A stretch of 64,000 nt of DNA, taken from assembly GCA_903831255.1 (NCBI GenBank), contig CAIKWZ010000001.1, positions 19,977 to 83,976 on the forward strand, read 5' to 3'. The notes below the pieces were generated by a model. It searched no databases. It had not been told where the DNA came from and worked only from the letters and a program-made list of their open reading frames with translations. Shown in pieces: positions 1-9,184 of the stretch (the stretch's first letter is position 1; every line of letters starts with the position of its first letter). Origin of the DNA: an uncultured Alphaproteobacteria bacterium. Lineage in GTDB: Bacteria; Pseudomonadota; Alphaproteobacteria; Caulobacterales; Hyphomonadaceae. Both the position numbers and the translations under genes were made by a program.

Positions 1-112
1 GGATATTCAGGACGTTCAGGAACATCATGAACGCCAGAAATCCGTAGGCGCCGCTCGACGCCTTCCGGTCATCCGAGATCCCAGACCCACCTTTGTCAGA
101 GCCCGTCGTCAT
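1..112 (-). CDS. MFS transporter, N-terminal fragment cut by the window edge
   Basis: Only the first 37 codons are inside the window. The reading frame opens at an ATG at 112 behind a purine-rich GGGAGAGA ribosome site. The start is a polar stretch of about 20 residues, followed by the beginning of a hydrophobic helix ending FLNVLNI. That pattern matches the first transmembrane segment of spinster-type major facilitator transporters, where an Asp-Arg pair normally follows. It lies downstream of the acyl-CoA ligase on the same strand, so the two may share a transcript. The substrate cannot be guessed, and the family call rests on one short motif. Confidence 0.5.
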   Translation of the reverse strand, partial: MTTGSDKGGSGISDDRKASSGAYGFLAFMMFLNVLNI

Positions 113-252
113 GGCGTCTCTCCCTGAACCCGCGTCTTTTTCTTCACGCTGATCCATTATGACCGGATCGTCCAGACAATTCAGCGCGACCGCCGCCTTG
201 CCGTAGCTCCCCCTCAGGGCGGGTCTCGAACGCCTCGAAGAGCCACCCTGAA

Positions 253-1869
253 CTAGGTGATCCGAGGCGCATCTGCGCCTACAAATCGCGTCCTGAGCTC
301 CCGCTTGAGAACCTTGCCTGTCGCGTTGCGGGGAAGCGCCTCAATCACGGCGACATCATGGGGAACCTTGAACCGCGCCAGCTTCTGAGCGCAGTGATCG
401 AGAACCTTTCCTCGATCGAGGTCGACGCCGGGCTTCAGGACAAGCACCGCCAGACCCACCTCGCCCCAGCGCTCGCTTGGCACGCCGATGACAGCGGCTT
501 CTGCGATTTCGGGAAGCTGATAGAGGACGTTCTCAATCTCTGCCGGATAGACATTCTCTCCCCCGGAAATGTACATGTCCTTCCACCGGTCCACGATGAA
601 GACAAAACCTTCCTCATCCGCCCGGGCCGCATCTCCGGTCTTCAGCCAGCGCCCGTCGAACGCGGCCGCCGTCGCCTCGGGCTTGTTCCAGTAACCCGGC
701 GTGATGTGCGGACCCGCGACACGGAGCTCGCCGATCTCTCCGGGTCCGCACTCGCGTCCATCTTCATTGACGATCTTCATCTCGGTGTGAAGAAGCGCCT
801 TTCCCGCCGATCCCAGCTTTCGAAGCGCATCGGAGGGATCCAGAAAGATGCAGGCCGGACTGGTCTCGGTCATCCCGAAGCCCTGCATCAGAATGACGCC
901 TCGCGCCGCCCAGGCCTCAAGAATGGCGAGCGCACAGGGCGCGCCTCCAACCCCGGCGTTCCTCAGACGCGACAGGTCGGTCCGCCCAAACTCTGGATGC
1001 TGCATCATGAACTGATAGGGAGCCGGAACCGCGAAGACATGCGTGATGCCGTGGGCGGGATCCCCGATTATCCGCAGCGTCTCGCCGGGGTCAAAGGTGC
1101 GCATAATCACGACTGTACCGCCTGCATGCAGGGTCGGATTGCAGTAACAGTTCAGCCCGCCCGTGTGAAACAATGGGAGGACGTTGAGATGCACCGTATC
1201 GAGCCCCACCCTGGCCGGGATACCGAGATTGACCGCATTCCAGAAGTTCATTCCATGAGTGATCATCGCGCCCTTGGGATGCCCGGTCGTGCCTGACGTA
1301 TACATGATCGTCACGACGTCATCGTGGGTAAGGTCCTCCCGCGAGCAGGACACCCCGAGATATGATCTCAACGCCGTCTCGTAAGGATTGTCCGCGTTCA
1401 GCGGGTCAATCATCAAAAGGGCTCTGATCCGTCCCCCTGCGGCGAGGCTTTCGGCCGTCTCCCGGAACGCCACGTCGTGGACCAGAAGGCTCGGAGCGCT
1501 GTCCTGGAGGATATAGTCCAGCTCCGTTTCCGTCAGGCGCCAGTTGAGAAGCACGCAGATCGCGCCAGTCCGCATGCAAGCGAACTGAATGTCGAAATAT
1601 TCGACGCCGTTATGAGCCAGAACCGCCACGCGATCGCCCCTTCCGATCCCGCGGGACTGCAGATAGGCGGCCATGGCCTCGATACGCTGGTCGAGCTCGG
1701 CATAGGTGAAGCGCCTGCCCGTCGCGAGCTCCCGCACCGCCTCCCGCCCGCCGCGCTGGAGGGCATGATGGGCGATCCAGTCATAGACCCGGACCGGTCC
1801 GTGTCCGACCGGACGAGAGGAGGTCATACGCGCCAGCTCTGACGGATCCGCGCTGAACTCTGACGCCAT
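253..1869 (-). CDS. AMP-dependent acyl-CoA synthetase (class I adenylate-forming)
   Basis: Predicted 538-aa ligase that activates a carboxylic acid as acyl-AMP and transfers it to CoA. The P-loop YTSGTTGHPKG lies near residue 185, the GFGMTETSP motif near 333, the hinge region with SGGENVYPAEIE near 436, and the catalytic C-terminal lysine in NATGKVLKRELR near 520. The start at 1869 is chosen because GGAGG lies 5 bases upstream; the longer frame to 2088 has no such site. It diverges from kynU across about 150 bases. Family members use fatty, cinnamic or aromatic acids. The kyn neighbourhood makes an aromatic substrate such as anthranilate thinkable, but the sequence does not show it. Confidence 0.9.
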   Translation of the reverse strand: MASEFSADPSELARMTSSRPVGHGPVRVYDWIAHHALQRGGREAVRELATGRRFTYAELDQRIEAMAAYLQSRGIGRGDRVAVLAHNGVEYFDIQFACMRTGAICVLLNWRLTETELDYILQDSAPSLLVHDVAFRETAESLAAGGRIRALLMIDPLNADNPYETALRSYLGVSCSREDLTHDDVVTIMYTSGTTGHPKGAMITHGMNFWNAVNLGIPARVGLDTVHLNVLPLFHTGGLNCYCNPTLHAGGTVVIMRTFDPGETLRIIGDPAHGITHVFAVPAPYQFMMQHPEFGRTDLSRLRNAGVGGAPCALAILEAWAARGVILMQGFGMTETSPACIFLDPSDALRKLGSAGKALLHTEMKIVNEDGRECGPGEIGELRVAGPHITPGYWNKPEATAAAFDGRWLKTGDAARADEEGFVFIVDRWKDMYISGGENVYPAEIENVLYQLPEIAEAAVIGVPSERWGEVGLAVLVLKPGVDLDRGKVLDHCAQKLARFKVPHDVAVIEALPRNATGKVLKRELRTRFVGADAPRIT

Positions 1870-2017
1870 GACGTCCTCCCGTGACGAAAACAGCCTTCCA
1901 GCCGCCGGATATCTCTGTTGAAACTTCAGGACCTGCCAACATCCGACGACATCACAGTCTGGCGCAACCGGCCAGTCCCGTCCTACCCTGCCTCTCAACA
2001 TCGAGGATCGAGCGAGT

Positions 2018-3271
2018 ATGACGAAGCCAGACGCCTGGGGCGAGAGCCTTGCCGAGTGCCGGAGGCTGGACCGGGAGGATCTTCTCACGCCCCTGTCCCG
2101 TCAGTTCCTGATTGCCCGAACCCTTATCTACCTCGATGGCCATTCCCTCGGCCCGCTGACGCGATCGGCGTCAGCGGCGGTCCAGAGAACCGTGCGCGGT
2201 GAATGGGGGCCGATGATCATCGGCGGCTGGAACGAGGCGGACTGGATCGGCCTTCCGGCGCGCACGGCGGCGCGCATCGCGCCCCTGATCGGGGCTACGC
2301 CCGAAGAGACAGCCTGCGCCGATTCTGTTTCGGTCAATCTGTTCAAGCTTGCCGCCGGCGCCCTGGCGCTGAGGCCGGAACGAGGGACCATCCTCATGGT
2401 CGAAGGCGAGTTTCCAACGGATGGGTACATTCTCCAGGGACTTGCTCGCCTGCGTCCAGACATTCGGCTGAAGACCGTTCCCGCCCCTGAGCTGACACAG
2501 GCTCTCGACAGCGATACGGCCCTGCTGGTGTCCAGTCATGCCGATTACCGGACCGGCGCGCTCGCCGACCTTCGCGGCCTCTCCCAAGCGGCTGCAGCCG
2601 TCGGAGCGCTCAGCCTGTGGGACCTCAGCCATACGACCGGCCTTGCAGCGATCGATCTCAACGAGGCGGGCGCGGACATGGCCGTCGGATGCGGCTACAA
2701 GTATCTTTGCGGCGGCCCGGGCGCGCCGGCCTTCGCGTTTCTCGCGCGGCGACACCATGCAGGCTTTCTCAATCCGATCGCCGGCTGGATGGGTCACGCC
2801 AGACCCTTCGACTTCGAGGCGAACTACGCTCCAGCTACAGGCGCTGATCGCCTCATGGCCGGCACGCCGCCCATTTTGTCCATGGCGGCCCTCAACGCCG
2901 CGCTCGATCTCTTCGACGGCGTGGCGCCGCAGGCTCTTCTTGCGCGTTCCCGGGCCCTGTCCAGCCTTTTTGAACGCCTTACGGCCCCTATGGCGAAAGC
3001 GCACGGGTTTACTCTGGTCTCGCCCGCAGACCCCGAGCGGCGCGGCGGACATCTCGCCTACACGCATCCGGAGGGCTATCCGATCATGCAGGCCCTCATC
3101 GCCGCCGGAGTGGTCGGCGATTTCCGGGCTCCGGATCTCATCCGCTTCGGCTTCTCCCCCCTGGTCGTCAGCCGCTCTCAGGTCTGGACTGCGGCGAAGA
3201 CTTTCGCTTCGGTCATGGAGAACGGGTTATGGCGAGACCCGGCCTTTTCGCAGAGACAGAAAGTGACATGA
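2018..3271 (+). CDS. kynU: Kynureninase
   Basis: A 417-aa cytosolic PLP enzyme that splits L-kynurenine into anthranilate and L-alanine. Fold-type I features are visible: a WDLSH segment with the Asp that would contact the PLP pyridine nitrogen, then GCGYKYLCGGPG near residue 225, where the lysine should form the Schiff base. The N-terminal YLDGHSLGPL is typical of the family. Length matches known kynureninases (about 400-420 aa). GAGG lies ahead of the ATG. The stop overlaps the kynB start by four bases (ATGA), so the two are very probably translationally coupled. No tryptophan 2,3-dioxygenase gene lies in this window. Confidence 0.95.
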   Translation: MTKPDAWGESLAECRRLDREDLLTPLSRQFLIARTLIYLDGHSLGPLTRSASAAVQRTVRGEWGPMIIGGWNEADWIGLPARTAARIAPLIGATPEETACADSVSVNLFKLAAGALALRPERGTILMVEGEFPTDGYILQGLARLRPDIRLKTVPAPELTQALDSDTALLVSSHADYRTGALADLRGLSQAAAAVGALSLWDLSHTTGLAAIDLNEAGADMAVGCGYKYLCGGPGAPAFAFLARRHHAGFLNPIAGWMGHARPFDFEANYAPATGADRLMAGTPPILSMAALNAALDLFDGVAPQALLARSRALSSLFERLTAPMAKAHGFTLVSPADPERRGGHLAYTHPEGYPIMQALIAAGVVGDFRAPDLIRFGFSPLVVSRSQVWTAAKTFASVMENGLWRDPAFSQRQKVT

Positions 3272-3948
3272 CCCGTTCTCCCTCACCTACCCATGGCAAG
3301 GCGGGCTTCCGCGACGAATCCGGCCGACGGATCCGGGATATCTCCCAGCCTCTTGGAGACAAACTTCCTGTCTGGCCGGGGGACACGCCCTTCGGGCTCG
3401 AACGAACCTGGGTTCTGTCGGACGACTGTCCGGTGAACGTCAGTCGTCTGACCCTCTCGACCCACTCCGGCGCCCATGCGGACGCCCCCCTCCACTATGA
3501 TGCGGCGGGAGCGGCGATCGCAGATGTCGACATCGTCCCCTATCTGGGACCCGCCCAGCTGATCTCGGCGCTCTCCGGGCCTGACCGGATTGGGACCGAT
3601 GAGGTGACGCCGTATCTGAAACCGGGCGTGCGACGCGTTATTCTGAGGACCTTTAAGACCTTTCCTCGCACTCACTGGCCGAGCCGCTTTCGGACACCCT
3701 CGCCCGCGCTTATGGACGCGCTTGGCGCGGCGGGGGTGCGACTGATCGGCATCGACGCTCCCTCGCTGGATCCGGAAGATGCGAAGGACCTGCTCAGCCA
3801 TCAGGTCCTTGGACGCTGGGGCATGGCGGTCCTTGAAGGCCTCGTGCTGGACGGGGTCCCAGACGGTCTTTATGAGCTGATCGCGCCTCCGCTCCGGATC
3901 ACCGGCGCCGACGCCTCCCCTGTCCGCGCCCTCCTGCGGGACCTCTGA
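3268..3948 (+). CDS. kynB: Kynurenine formamidase (arylformamidase, cyclase family)
   Basis: A 226-aa metal-dependent hydrolase that converts N-formylkynurenine to kynurenine, the step before kynureninase. The cyclase-family metal motif is visible as STHSGAHADAPLHYD at about residues 64-78, and PVWPGDTPF near the N-terminus is characteristic of KynB. The ATG at 3268 is chosen over an in-frame ATG at 3229 because it overlaps the kynU stop as ATGA and gives the normal family length. With kynU it forms the lower half of the kynurenine route to anthranilate. A short palindrome at 3971-3983 just downstream might end the transcript. Confidence 0.92.
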   Translation: MTRSPSPTHGKAGFRDESGRRIRDISQPLGDKLPVWPGDTPFGLERTWVLSDDCPVNVSRLTLSTHSGAHADAPLHYDAAGAAIADVDIVPYLGPAQLISALSGPDRIGTDEVTPYLKPGVRRVILRTFKTFPRTHWPSRFRTPSPALMDALGAAGVRLIGIDAPSLDPEDAKDLLSHQVLGRWGMAVLEGLVLDGVPDGLYELIAPPLRITGADASPVRALLRDL

Positions 3949-4151
3949 TCCGGAACGAGATGTTGAGGTTGTCCTCTGAGGACACCCCCGTTTTGATCCC
4001 GGACATCCCTCTTCAGGGCTGTTGTCTGGTTCCTGATCTGCATCTGCAGAGGGATCGAGACGGCGGAAGAGGGTGTCGACGACAGCCCCTTGCGCTTTAC
4101 CAAAGGGTAGCCAGATGGCATCAACACGCCATCCCGGCTCGAGGAGAGATC

Positions 4152-7115
4152 ATGGTCAGATTTTCCATCAGCGCGATCGCCCTGAGCGCCTGCGCGTGCG
4201 TGATGTTCGGATCGGACAGCATCGGCCAGACCCCGCCGCCCGCCAACCAGACCGCTGCGTCCGCCTTACCGGCGCTCGCCGATCTCATTTCGAATGCGCG
4301 TCAGCTGACCTTCGATGGTGTGCGCGCCGGAGAGGGGTATTTCTCCGCTGACGGATCCATGATGATTTTTCAGAGCGAACGCGAGAGCGAAAATCCGTTC
4401 TATCAGATGTACCTGATGGACCTCGAAACGGGCGATGTCCGGCGCGTGTCTCCGGGTCACGGAAAGACCACCTGCGGGTGGATCCATCCCGACAAGAACC
4501 GGGTTCTCTTTGCTTCGACCCAGGACGATCCGGCCGCGCGTAAGAAGATGGCGGATGAAATCGCCTTCCGGAAAAGCGGACAGACCCGGCGCTATTCGTG
4601 GGACTATGATCCCACCTACGACATCCAGGAATTCGACCTCAAGACGAACCGCTATCGCAATCTGACCCGGACCCCGGGATACGATGCGGAAGGCGCCTAT
4701 TCCCCGGACGGCTCACGGATTGTGTTCGCGTCGAACCGCTCGGCCTATGGCCGTCGCCTGACGGCGAAGGAGAAAGAGCAGCTCGAACTCGATCCCTCCT
4801 TCTTCATGGATGTCTACGTCATGAACGCGGACGGATCCGGGGTGAGACGGCTGACCGATACGCCGGGCTATGATGGCGGGACCTTCTGGAGCCCGGATGG
4901 CTCGAAGATCATCTGGCGACGTTTCTCGGAAGATGGCGCACGCGCCGAAGTCTTCACGATGAACGCCGACGGTTCGGATCAGCGTAAGATCACCCAGATT
5001 GGCGCCATGTCCTGGGCGCCGATCTTCCACCCGTCAGGCGACTACATCATCTTTTCAACCAATAAACTCGGCTTCTCCAACTTCGAACTCTATCTTGTCG
5101 ACACGGACGGCCTGCGCGAACCGGTCAGGGTCACGACCCGGGAAGGGTTCGACGGGCTGCCGATGTTCCATCCTGACGGGAAGAAGATTTCGTGGACATC
5201 GAACGCCACCGGAAATTCGACGTCCCAGATTTTCGTGGCGGACTGGAATGACAAGGAAGCCCGACGCCTGCTGGGCATGAACGAACGGGGCGATCTCATA
5301 GGCCAGGCTGCCCCAGTCCCCGCCCTGCCCGTCACCGTTCCCGGCGTCTCCGAGGCCGATCTCAAACGTCATGTCGAGGCGCTCGCCTCCCCCGCCATGG
5401 AGGGCCGGTTGACGGGCGCTCCGGGCGGCGACCTTGCGGCGCGCTACGTCGCCTCGGCGTTCTCGGCTCTGGGCCTTGAGCCTGCGGGCGATAACGGGAC
5501 CTATCTTCAGTCCTTCGGGTTCACCGCCGGCGTCTCGCTTGGTCCTGATAACGTGCTTACCGTCTCCGCCGGCGGAAGCCGGGTCGACGCCCGTGCGGAC
5601 GCCGACTGGCGGCCGCTCTCCTTCTCACGTCTGGGAAAAGCCGATCGGGCGGGCGTCGTGTTCGCTGGTTACGGCATCGCGGCCCCCAAGGACGGCGAGA
5701 ATGCCGAGTATGATTCCTACGCTCATCTCGATGTCTCCGGGAAATGGGTCCTTGTCTGGCGTGGCGCTCCCAACGCGGTCGATTCCAAGACCCGCATTCA
5801 CCTCTCCCGTTTCTCCGAAACTCGGTACAAGGCCGCCACTGCGCGCGCCAAGGGAGCGGCCGGCGTCATCTTCGCTCCGGCGCCCGGGATCACCTATGAG
5901 GACGAGCTGCCGAAACTCTCATATGAATCCGGGTCCGGCAGCGCCGCCCTGCCCGTAATCTCTGTGAGCCGCGCCCTTGCCGACAGAATGCTGGCCGGCT
6001 CGACCGACGATCTGAAAAAGCTGACCGAGACGCTCGATGCGGGCGCCATGGTCAATGGGATCGTCCTGTCAGGCGTGGAGGCTGAAGCCAACATCGCCCT
6101 CTCCTACGAGCGACGCAATGGTCAGAACGTTCTGGCTCGTCTGGACCTCAATGGACCCAGCGAGGCGCCGGTCCTCGTCATCGGGGCGCATCTGGACCAT
6201 CTTGGACGAGGCGAGGCTTCCGGGTCGCTGGCTCGCGGGGATGAACGCGGACAGATCCACTACGGCGCCGACGACAACGCCTCAGGGGTCGCCGCCCTGA
6301 TCGAGATCGCCGAGTTCTTTGCCTCCGAGCGGGCTGCCGGACGCCTCACGGGCGTTCGGGATGTCGTCTTCGCCGCCTGGGAAGGAGAAGAGCTTGGTCT
6401 TCTTGGCTCGTCCTATTTCGTCGAGGCGGCCCGCAAGACGTCCGGCGCCGAGACCCTGGGCGGTCAGTTCTCCGCCTACCTTAACATGGACATGATCGGG
6501 CGCCTGAAAGATGCGCTGATCCTTCAGGGCGTCGGCTCCTCGAGCATCTGGAAGCGGGAGATCGAGCAGAGAAACGCTGTCGTGGGTCTGCCGATCACGA
6601 CCATCATGGACAGCTACCTACCGACGGATGCAACGTCCTTCTATCTTGCCGGCGTGCCGATCCTGTCGGCGTTCACAGGCTCGCACGAGGAGTACCATTC
6701 CCCGCGCGACACGCCCGACCTCATCAACACCAAGGGACATTACGACATCACGCGCCTCATGGCGCTGATCGCCCGCTCCCAGGTTCAGGCCACGTCCGCG
6801 CCCGACTACATCAAGGTCGACAACACAACCTCACAGGGGCGGGTCGGAAACGTGTTCCTCGGAACCATTCCAGATTACGCCTCTGAGGGGATCAGGGGGC
6901 TGAAGCTGTCCGGCGTGGTTCAGAACGGGCCGGCCGCCAAAGCCGGCGTTCAGGGAGGCGATATCATCGTCGAACTTGGTGGGGCGAACCTCGAGAATAT
7001 CTACGACTACATGCAGGCCATGAACGGTCTGAAAGTGGGGGAGGAAACCTCGATCGTCGTCCTGCGAAACGGGACGAGGCTCCCTCTCAGGATGACGCCT
7101 TCCATCAGGGAATGA
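4152..7115 (+). CDS. Exported M28 peptidase with TolB-like propeller and PDZ domain
   Basis: A 987-aa exported protein. It has a short N-terminal signal; the LSAC at residues 11-14 could be a lipobox, so a lipoprotein is possible. Next come repeated TolB/WD40-like PD40 blades (about residues 45-400, with recurrent YSPDGSRIVF-type motifs), then an M28 zinc aminopeptidase, then a C-terminal PDZ domain (about 896-985). Zinc ligands can be read as HLDHLG near 680, GADDNASG near 706, WEGEELGLL near 744, an Asp in NMDMIG near 778 and SHEEYHSP near 847. The start has GAGGAGAG 4 bases upstream; the frame open to 3960 is ignored. It probably trims peptides in the periplasm or at the cell surface. The fusion of propeller, peptidase and PDZ is notable. 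Confidence 0.9.
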   Translation: MVRFSISAIALSACACVMFGSDSIGQTPPPANQTAASALPALADLISNARQLTFDGVRAGEGYFSADGSMMIFQSERESENPFYQMYLMDLETGDVRRVSPGHGKTTCGWIHPDKNRVLFASTQDDPAARKKMADEIAFRKSGQTRRYSWDYDPTYDIQEFDLKTNRYRNLTRTPGYDAEGAYSPDGSRIVFASNRSAYGRRLTAKEKEQLELDPSFFMDVYVMNADGSGVRRLTDTPGYDGGTFWSPDGSKIIWRRFSEDGARAEVFTMNADGSDQRKITQIGAMSWAPIFHPSGDYIIFSTNKLGFSNFELYLVDTDGLREPVRVTTREGFDGLPMFHPDGKKISWTSNATGNSTSQIFVADWNDKEARRLLGMNERGDLIGQAAPVPALPVTVPGVSEADLKRHVEALASPAMEGRLTGAPGGDLAARYVASAFSALGLEPAGDNGTYLQSFGFTAGVSLGPDNVLTVSAGGSRVDARADADWRPLSFSRLGKADRAGVVFAGYGIAAPKDGENAEYDSYAHLDVSGKWVLVWRGAPNAVDSKTRIHLSRFSETRYKAATARAKGAAGVIFAPAPGITYEDELPKLSYESGSGSAALPVISVSRALADRMLAGSTDDLKKLTETLDAGAMVNGIVLSGVEAEANIALSYERRNGQNVLARLDLNGPSEAPVLVIGAHLDHLGRGEASGSLARGDERGQIHYGADDNASGVAALIEIAEFFASERAAGRLTGVRDVVFAAWEGEELGLLGSSYFVEAARKTSGAETLGGQFSAYLNMDMIGRLKDALILQGVGSSSIWKREIEQRNAVVGLPITTIMDSYLPTDATSFYLAGVPILSAFTGSHEEYHSPRDTPDLINTKGHYDITRLMALIARSQVQATSAPDYIKVDNTTSQGRVGNVFLGTIPDYASEGIRGLKLSGVVQNGPAAKAGVQGGDIIVELGGANLENIYDYMQAMNGLKVGEETSIVVLRNGTRLPLRMTPSIRE

Positions 7116-7120
7116 ACGGG

Positions 7121-7154
7121 CCCGAGGGCGGCGCGCGCTATCGCCGCCCTCGGG
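7121..7154 (+). terminator. Strong GC-rich stem-loop after the M28 peptidase gene
   Basis: A perfect 13-bp inverted repeat (CCCGAGGGCGGCG at 7121-7133 and its complement at 7142-7154) with an 8-base loop begins five bases after the peptidase stop. No uridine tract follows, so it may act as a 3' stabiliser or a weak terminator. Confidence 0.6.
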
Positions 7155-7217
7155 GTCCAGAGCGTCGGGCCGATCATCAGGATCGGTCGTAGGGGTCAGT
7201 CGCGGACGGACACGAAC

Positions 7218-7802
7218 ATGCTCGACAAGCATTCCTCATCAGCAAGCGTCCGCCTCACGCCGCATCCGAAATCGACCGGTCGTTCGGTTCGGCGCCTCGA
7301 GGCTGTCGCAGATCGGGAGAGCCCCGGCCGGCTTGTCCTGACCTTTCGTCTCGAGGGAGATATCGGCGCCCTGTTCCTGCCTCCGCCCGCGCCGCCACAT
7401 CAAAAGGACGAGCTTTGGCGCCGGACATGCTTCGAGGCGTTTATTCGGCCAGGGCCGGGCCCCGGATACTCTGAGATCAATCTGTCGCCCTCGACCGAGT
7501 GGGCGGCCTACGGCTTCGAGGATCGACGAAACGGTATGCGCCGGATCGATAGTCCGGCCCCGGAGACGACGACCTCGCGAAGCGGAAGCCTGTTCACACT
7601 CCGGGCGTCGCTGGATCTCAGCTCCCTCCCTTCGTTCACGACGGACCTGCCCTGGCGGGTGAACATCGCTGCGGTGACCGAGGATCTGTCCGGCGAACAC
7701 GCGTGGTGGGCGCTTTCTCACCCCTCGGAGGCGCCGGACTTCCATCACCCGGACGCCTTCACGCTTCTGCTCGCGCCTCCAGGCGCCAGGCCGGAGGCGT
7801 AA
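7218..7802 (+). CDS. DOMON-like domain protein
   Basis: A 194-aa protein recalling a family common in Caulobacterales and Sphingomonadales annotated DOMON-like. Diagnostic segments are DELWRRTCFEAFIRP near residue 60, EINLSPSTEWAAYGFE near 90 and the C-terminal AWWALSHP and DFHHPDAF. These fit a beta-sandwich that may bind a ligand. No signal peptide is evident, so it is probably cytoplasmic. It lies upstream of the DUF1343 gene on the same strand with a gap of about 150 bases, a pairing I recall from related genomes. The molecular role is unknown. Confidence 0.75.
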   Translation: MLDKHSSSASVRLTPHPKSTGRSVRRLEAVADRESPGRLVLTFRLEGDIGALFLPPPAPPHQKDELWRRTCFEAFIRPGPGPGYSEINLSPSTEWAAYGFEDRRNGMRRIDSPAPETTTSRSGSLFTLRASLDLSSLPSFTTDLPWRVNIAAVTEDLSGEHAWWALSHPSEAPDFHHPDAFTLLLAPPGARPEA

Positions 7803-7956
7803 GCATGCTCGTGACCGGCGGGACCGTCGGAGCCTACTGTTCGGGCGACGGACCGGCGCACGCTCGCGGCAGGTCCTTCGACGTCAGCGGACGATCATGG
7901 CATCATCAAACCGGTTCAGCGCCAGGACCCGACGATTCGCATTCACGGACAGCCCC

Positions 7957-9159
7957 ATGAAATTCGGCCTTGATCGACTGCTGACCGAACCCTCTCTCCG
8001 AGAGCCGCTGAGGGGCCGTCGCACGGCGCTGCTGGCGCACCCGGCTTCGGTGACAGCGGATCTTACCCATGCGGTCGACGCCCTCGCGGCGTGCCCTGAG
8101 ATCACCTTGAGCGCCGCCTTCGGCCCCCAGCACGGAATGAAGGGCGATCTCCAGGACAATATGATAGAGACGCCGGACGAATTCGACCCGGTCCACGGAA
8201 TCCCGGTGTTCAGTCTCTACGGCGAGGTCCGGCGTCCGACCGACGCCATGATGGACACCTTCGATGTGATCCTGATCGACCTTCAGGATCTCGGATGCCG
8301 GATCTACACCTTCATCACCACCCTCCTCTACGTGCTGGAGGCGGCCGCCCGCCATGGGAAGACCGTCTGGGTTCTGGACCGCCCCAATCCGGTCGGGCGG
8401 CCGGTGGAAGGCCTGACCCTCACCGAGGGCTGGGAAAGTTTCGTCGGCGCCGGCCCGATGCCGATGCGCCACGGCATGACGCTTGGGGAGCTCGGGCGGT
8501 GGTTCATCGCGCATTTCAACCTGTCGGTCGACTATCGGGTGATCGAAATGACCGGCTGGGCGCCCGATGCGGGGCCCGGCCATGGATGGCCTCTCGGATC
8601 GCGCGCCTGGGTCAATCCCAGTCCGAACGCGCCTAACCTCTCGATGGCGAGAGCCTATGCGGGCACCGTCATGGTCGAGGGCGCCACGCTCTCGGAAGGG
8701 CGCGGCACGACACGCCCGCTCGAACTCTTCGGAGCGCCGGACATCGATGCCCGTCAGGTGATCGCCGAGATGCACGCCCTTGCGCCATCATGGGTTGAGG
8801 GATGCAGGCTTCGCGACATCTGGTTCCAGCCGACCTTCCACAAGCATGTCGGACGGCTCTGCAGCGGCGTGCAGATCCATGCGGAAAGCCCGTTCTATCT
8901 CCATAACGCCTTCAAACCCTGGCGAGTTCAGGCGCTGGCCTTCAAGGCGATCCGTCGGCTCTACCCTGACTATGATCTCTGGCGAGATTTTCCCTACGAG
9001 TATGCGTTCGGCAAGCTCGCCATCGACGTCATCAATGGCGGACCTGGCCTTCGGACCTGGGTCGATGATCCGAAGGCGAGCCCTCAGGATCTCGACGTTG
9101 AGGCCGTGAGGGACGAACGGGAATGGGCCGAGGTCAGAAGGCCGCACCTTCTCTACTAG
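7957..9159 (+). CDS. DUF1343 protein, NamZ-type exo-beta-N-acetylmuramidase
   Basis: A 400-aa protein of the DUF1343 family, whose characterised member Bacillus NamZ (YbbC) removes terminal N-acetylmuramic acid from peptidoglycan fragments (GH171). Family hallmarks are LLAHPASVT, FGPQHGMKGD, IDLQDLGCRIYTF, VLDRPNPVGR, LSEGRGTTRPLELFG and PTFHKHVG. The ATG at 7957 starts a sequence beginning MKFGLDRLL, as homologues do; an in-frame ATG at 7897 would add 20 unconserved residues. No signal peptide is seen, which would suit intracellular wall recycling, but activity here is inferred from family only. Confidence 0.85.
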   Translation: MKFGLDRLLTEPSLREPLRGRRTALLAHPASVTADLTHAVDALAACPEITLSAAFGPQHGMKGDLQDNMIETPDEFDPVHGIPVFSLYGEVRRPTDAMMDTFDVILIDLQDLGCRIYTFITTLLYVLEAAARHGKTVWVLDRPNPVGRPVEGLTLTEGWESFVGAGPMPMRHGMTLGELGRWFIAHFNLSVDYRVIEMTGWAPDAGPGHGWPLGSRAWVNPSPNAPNLSMARAYAGTVMVEGATLSEGRGTTRPLELFGAPDIDARQVIAEMHALAPSWVEGCRLRDIWFQPTFHKHVGRLCSGVQIHAESPFYLHNAFKPWRVQALAFKAIRRLYPDYDLWRDFPYEYAFGKLAIDVINGGPGLRTWVDDPKASPQDLDVEAVRDEREWAEVRRPHLLY

Positions 9160-9184
9160 CCCTTCGCACGATCCGCCCGGCGCC

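Noticed and set aside
358..1296. 312-codon open frame on the plus strand
   Set aside because: It lies antisense to the acyl-CoA ligase, has no recognisable domain, and is explained by high GC content suppressing stops.
2171..3067. 298-codon open frame antisense to kynU
   Set aside because: The kynureninase on the other strand is clear; the antisense frame is Arg- and Gly-rich with no family.
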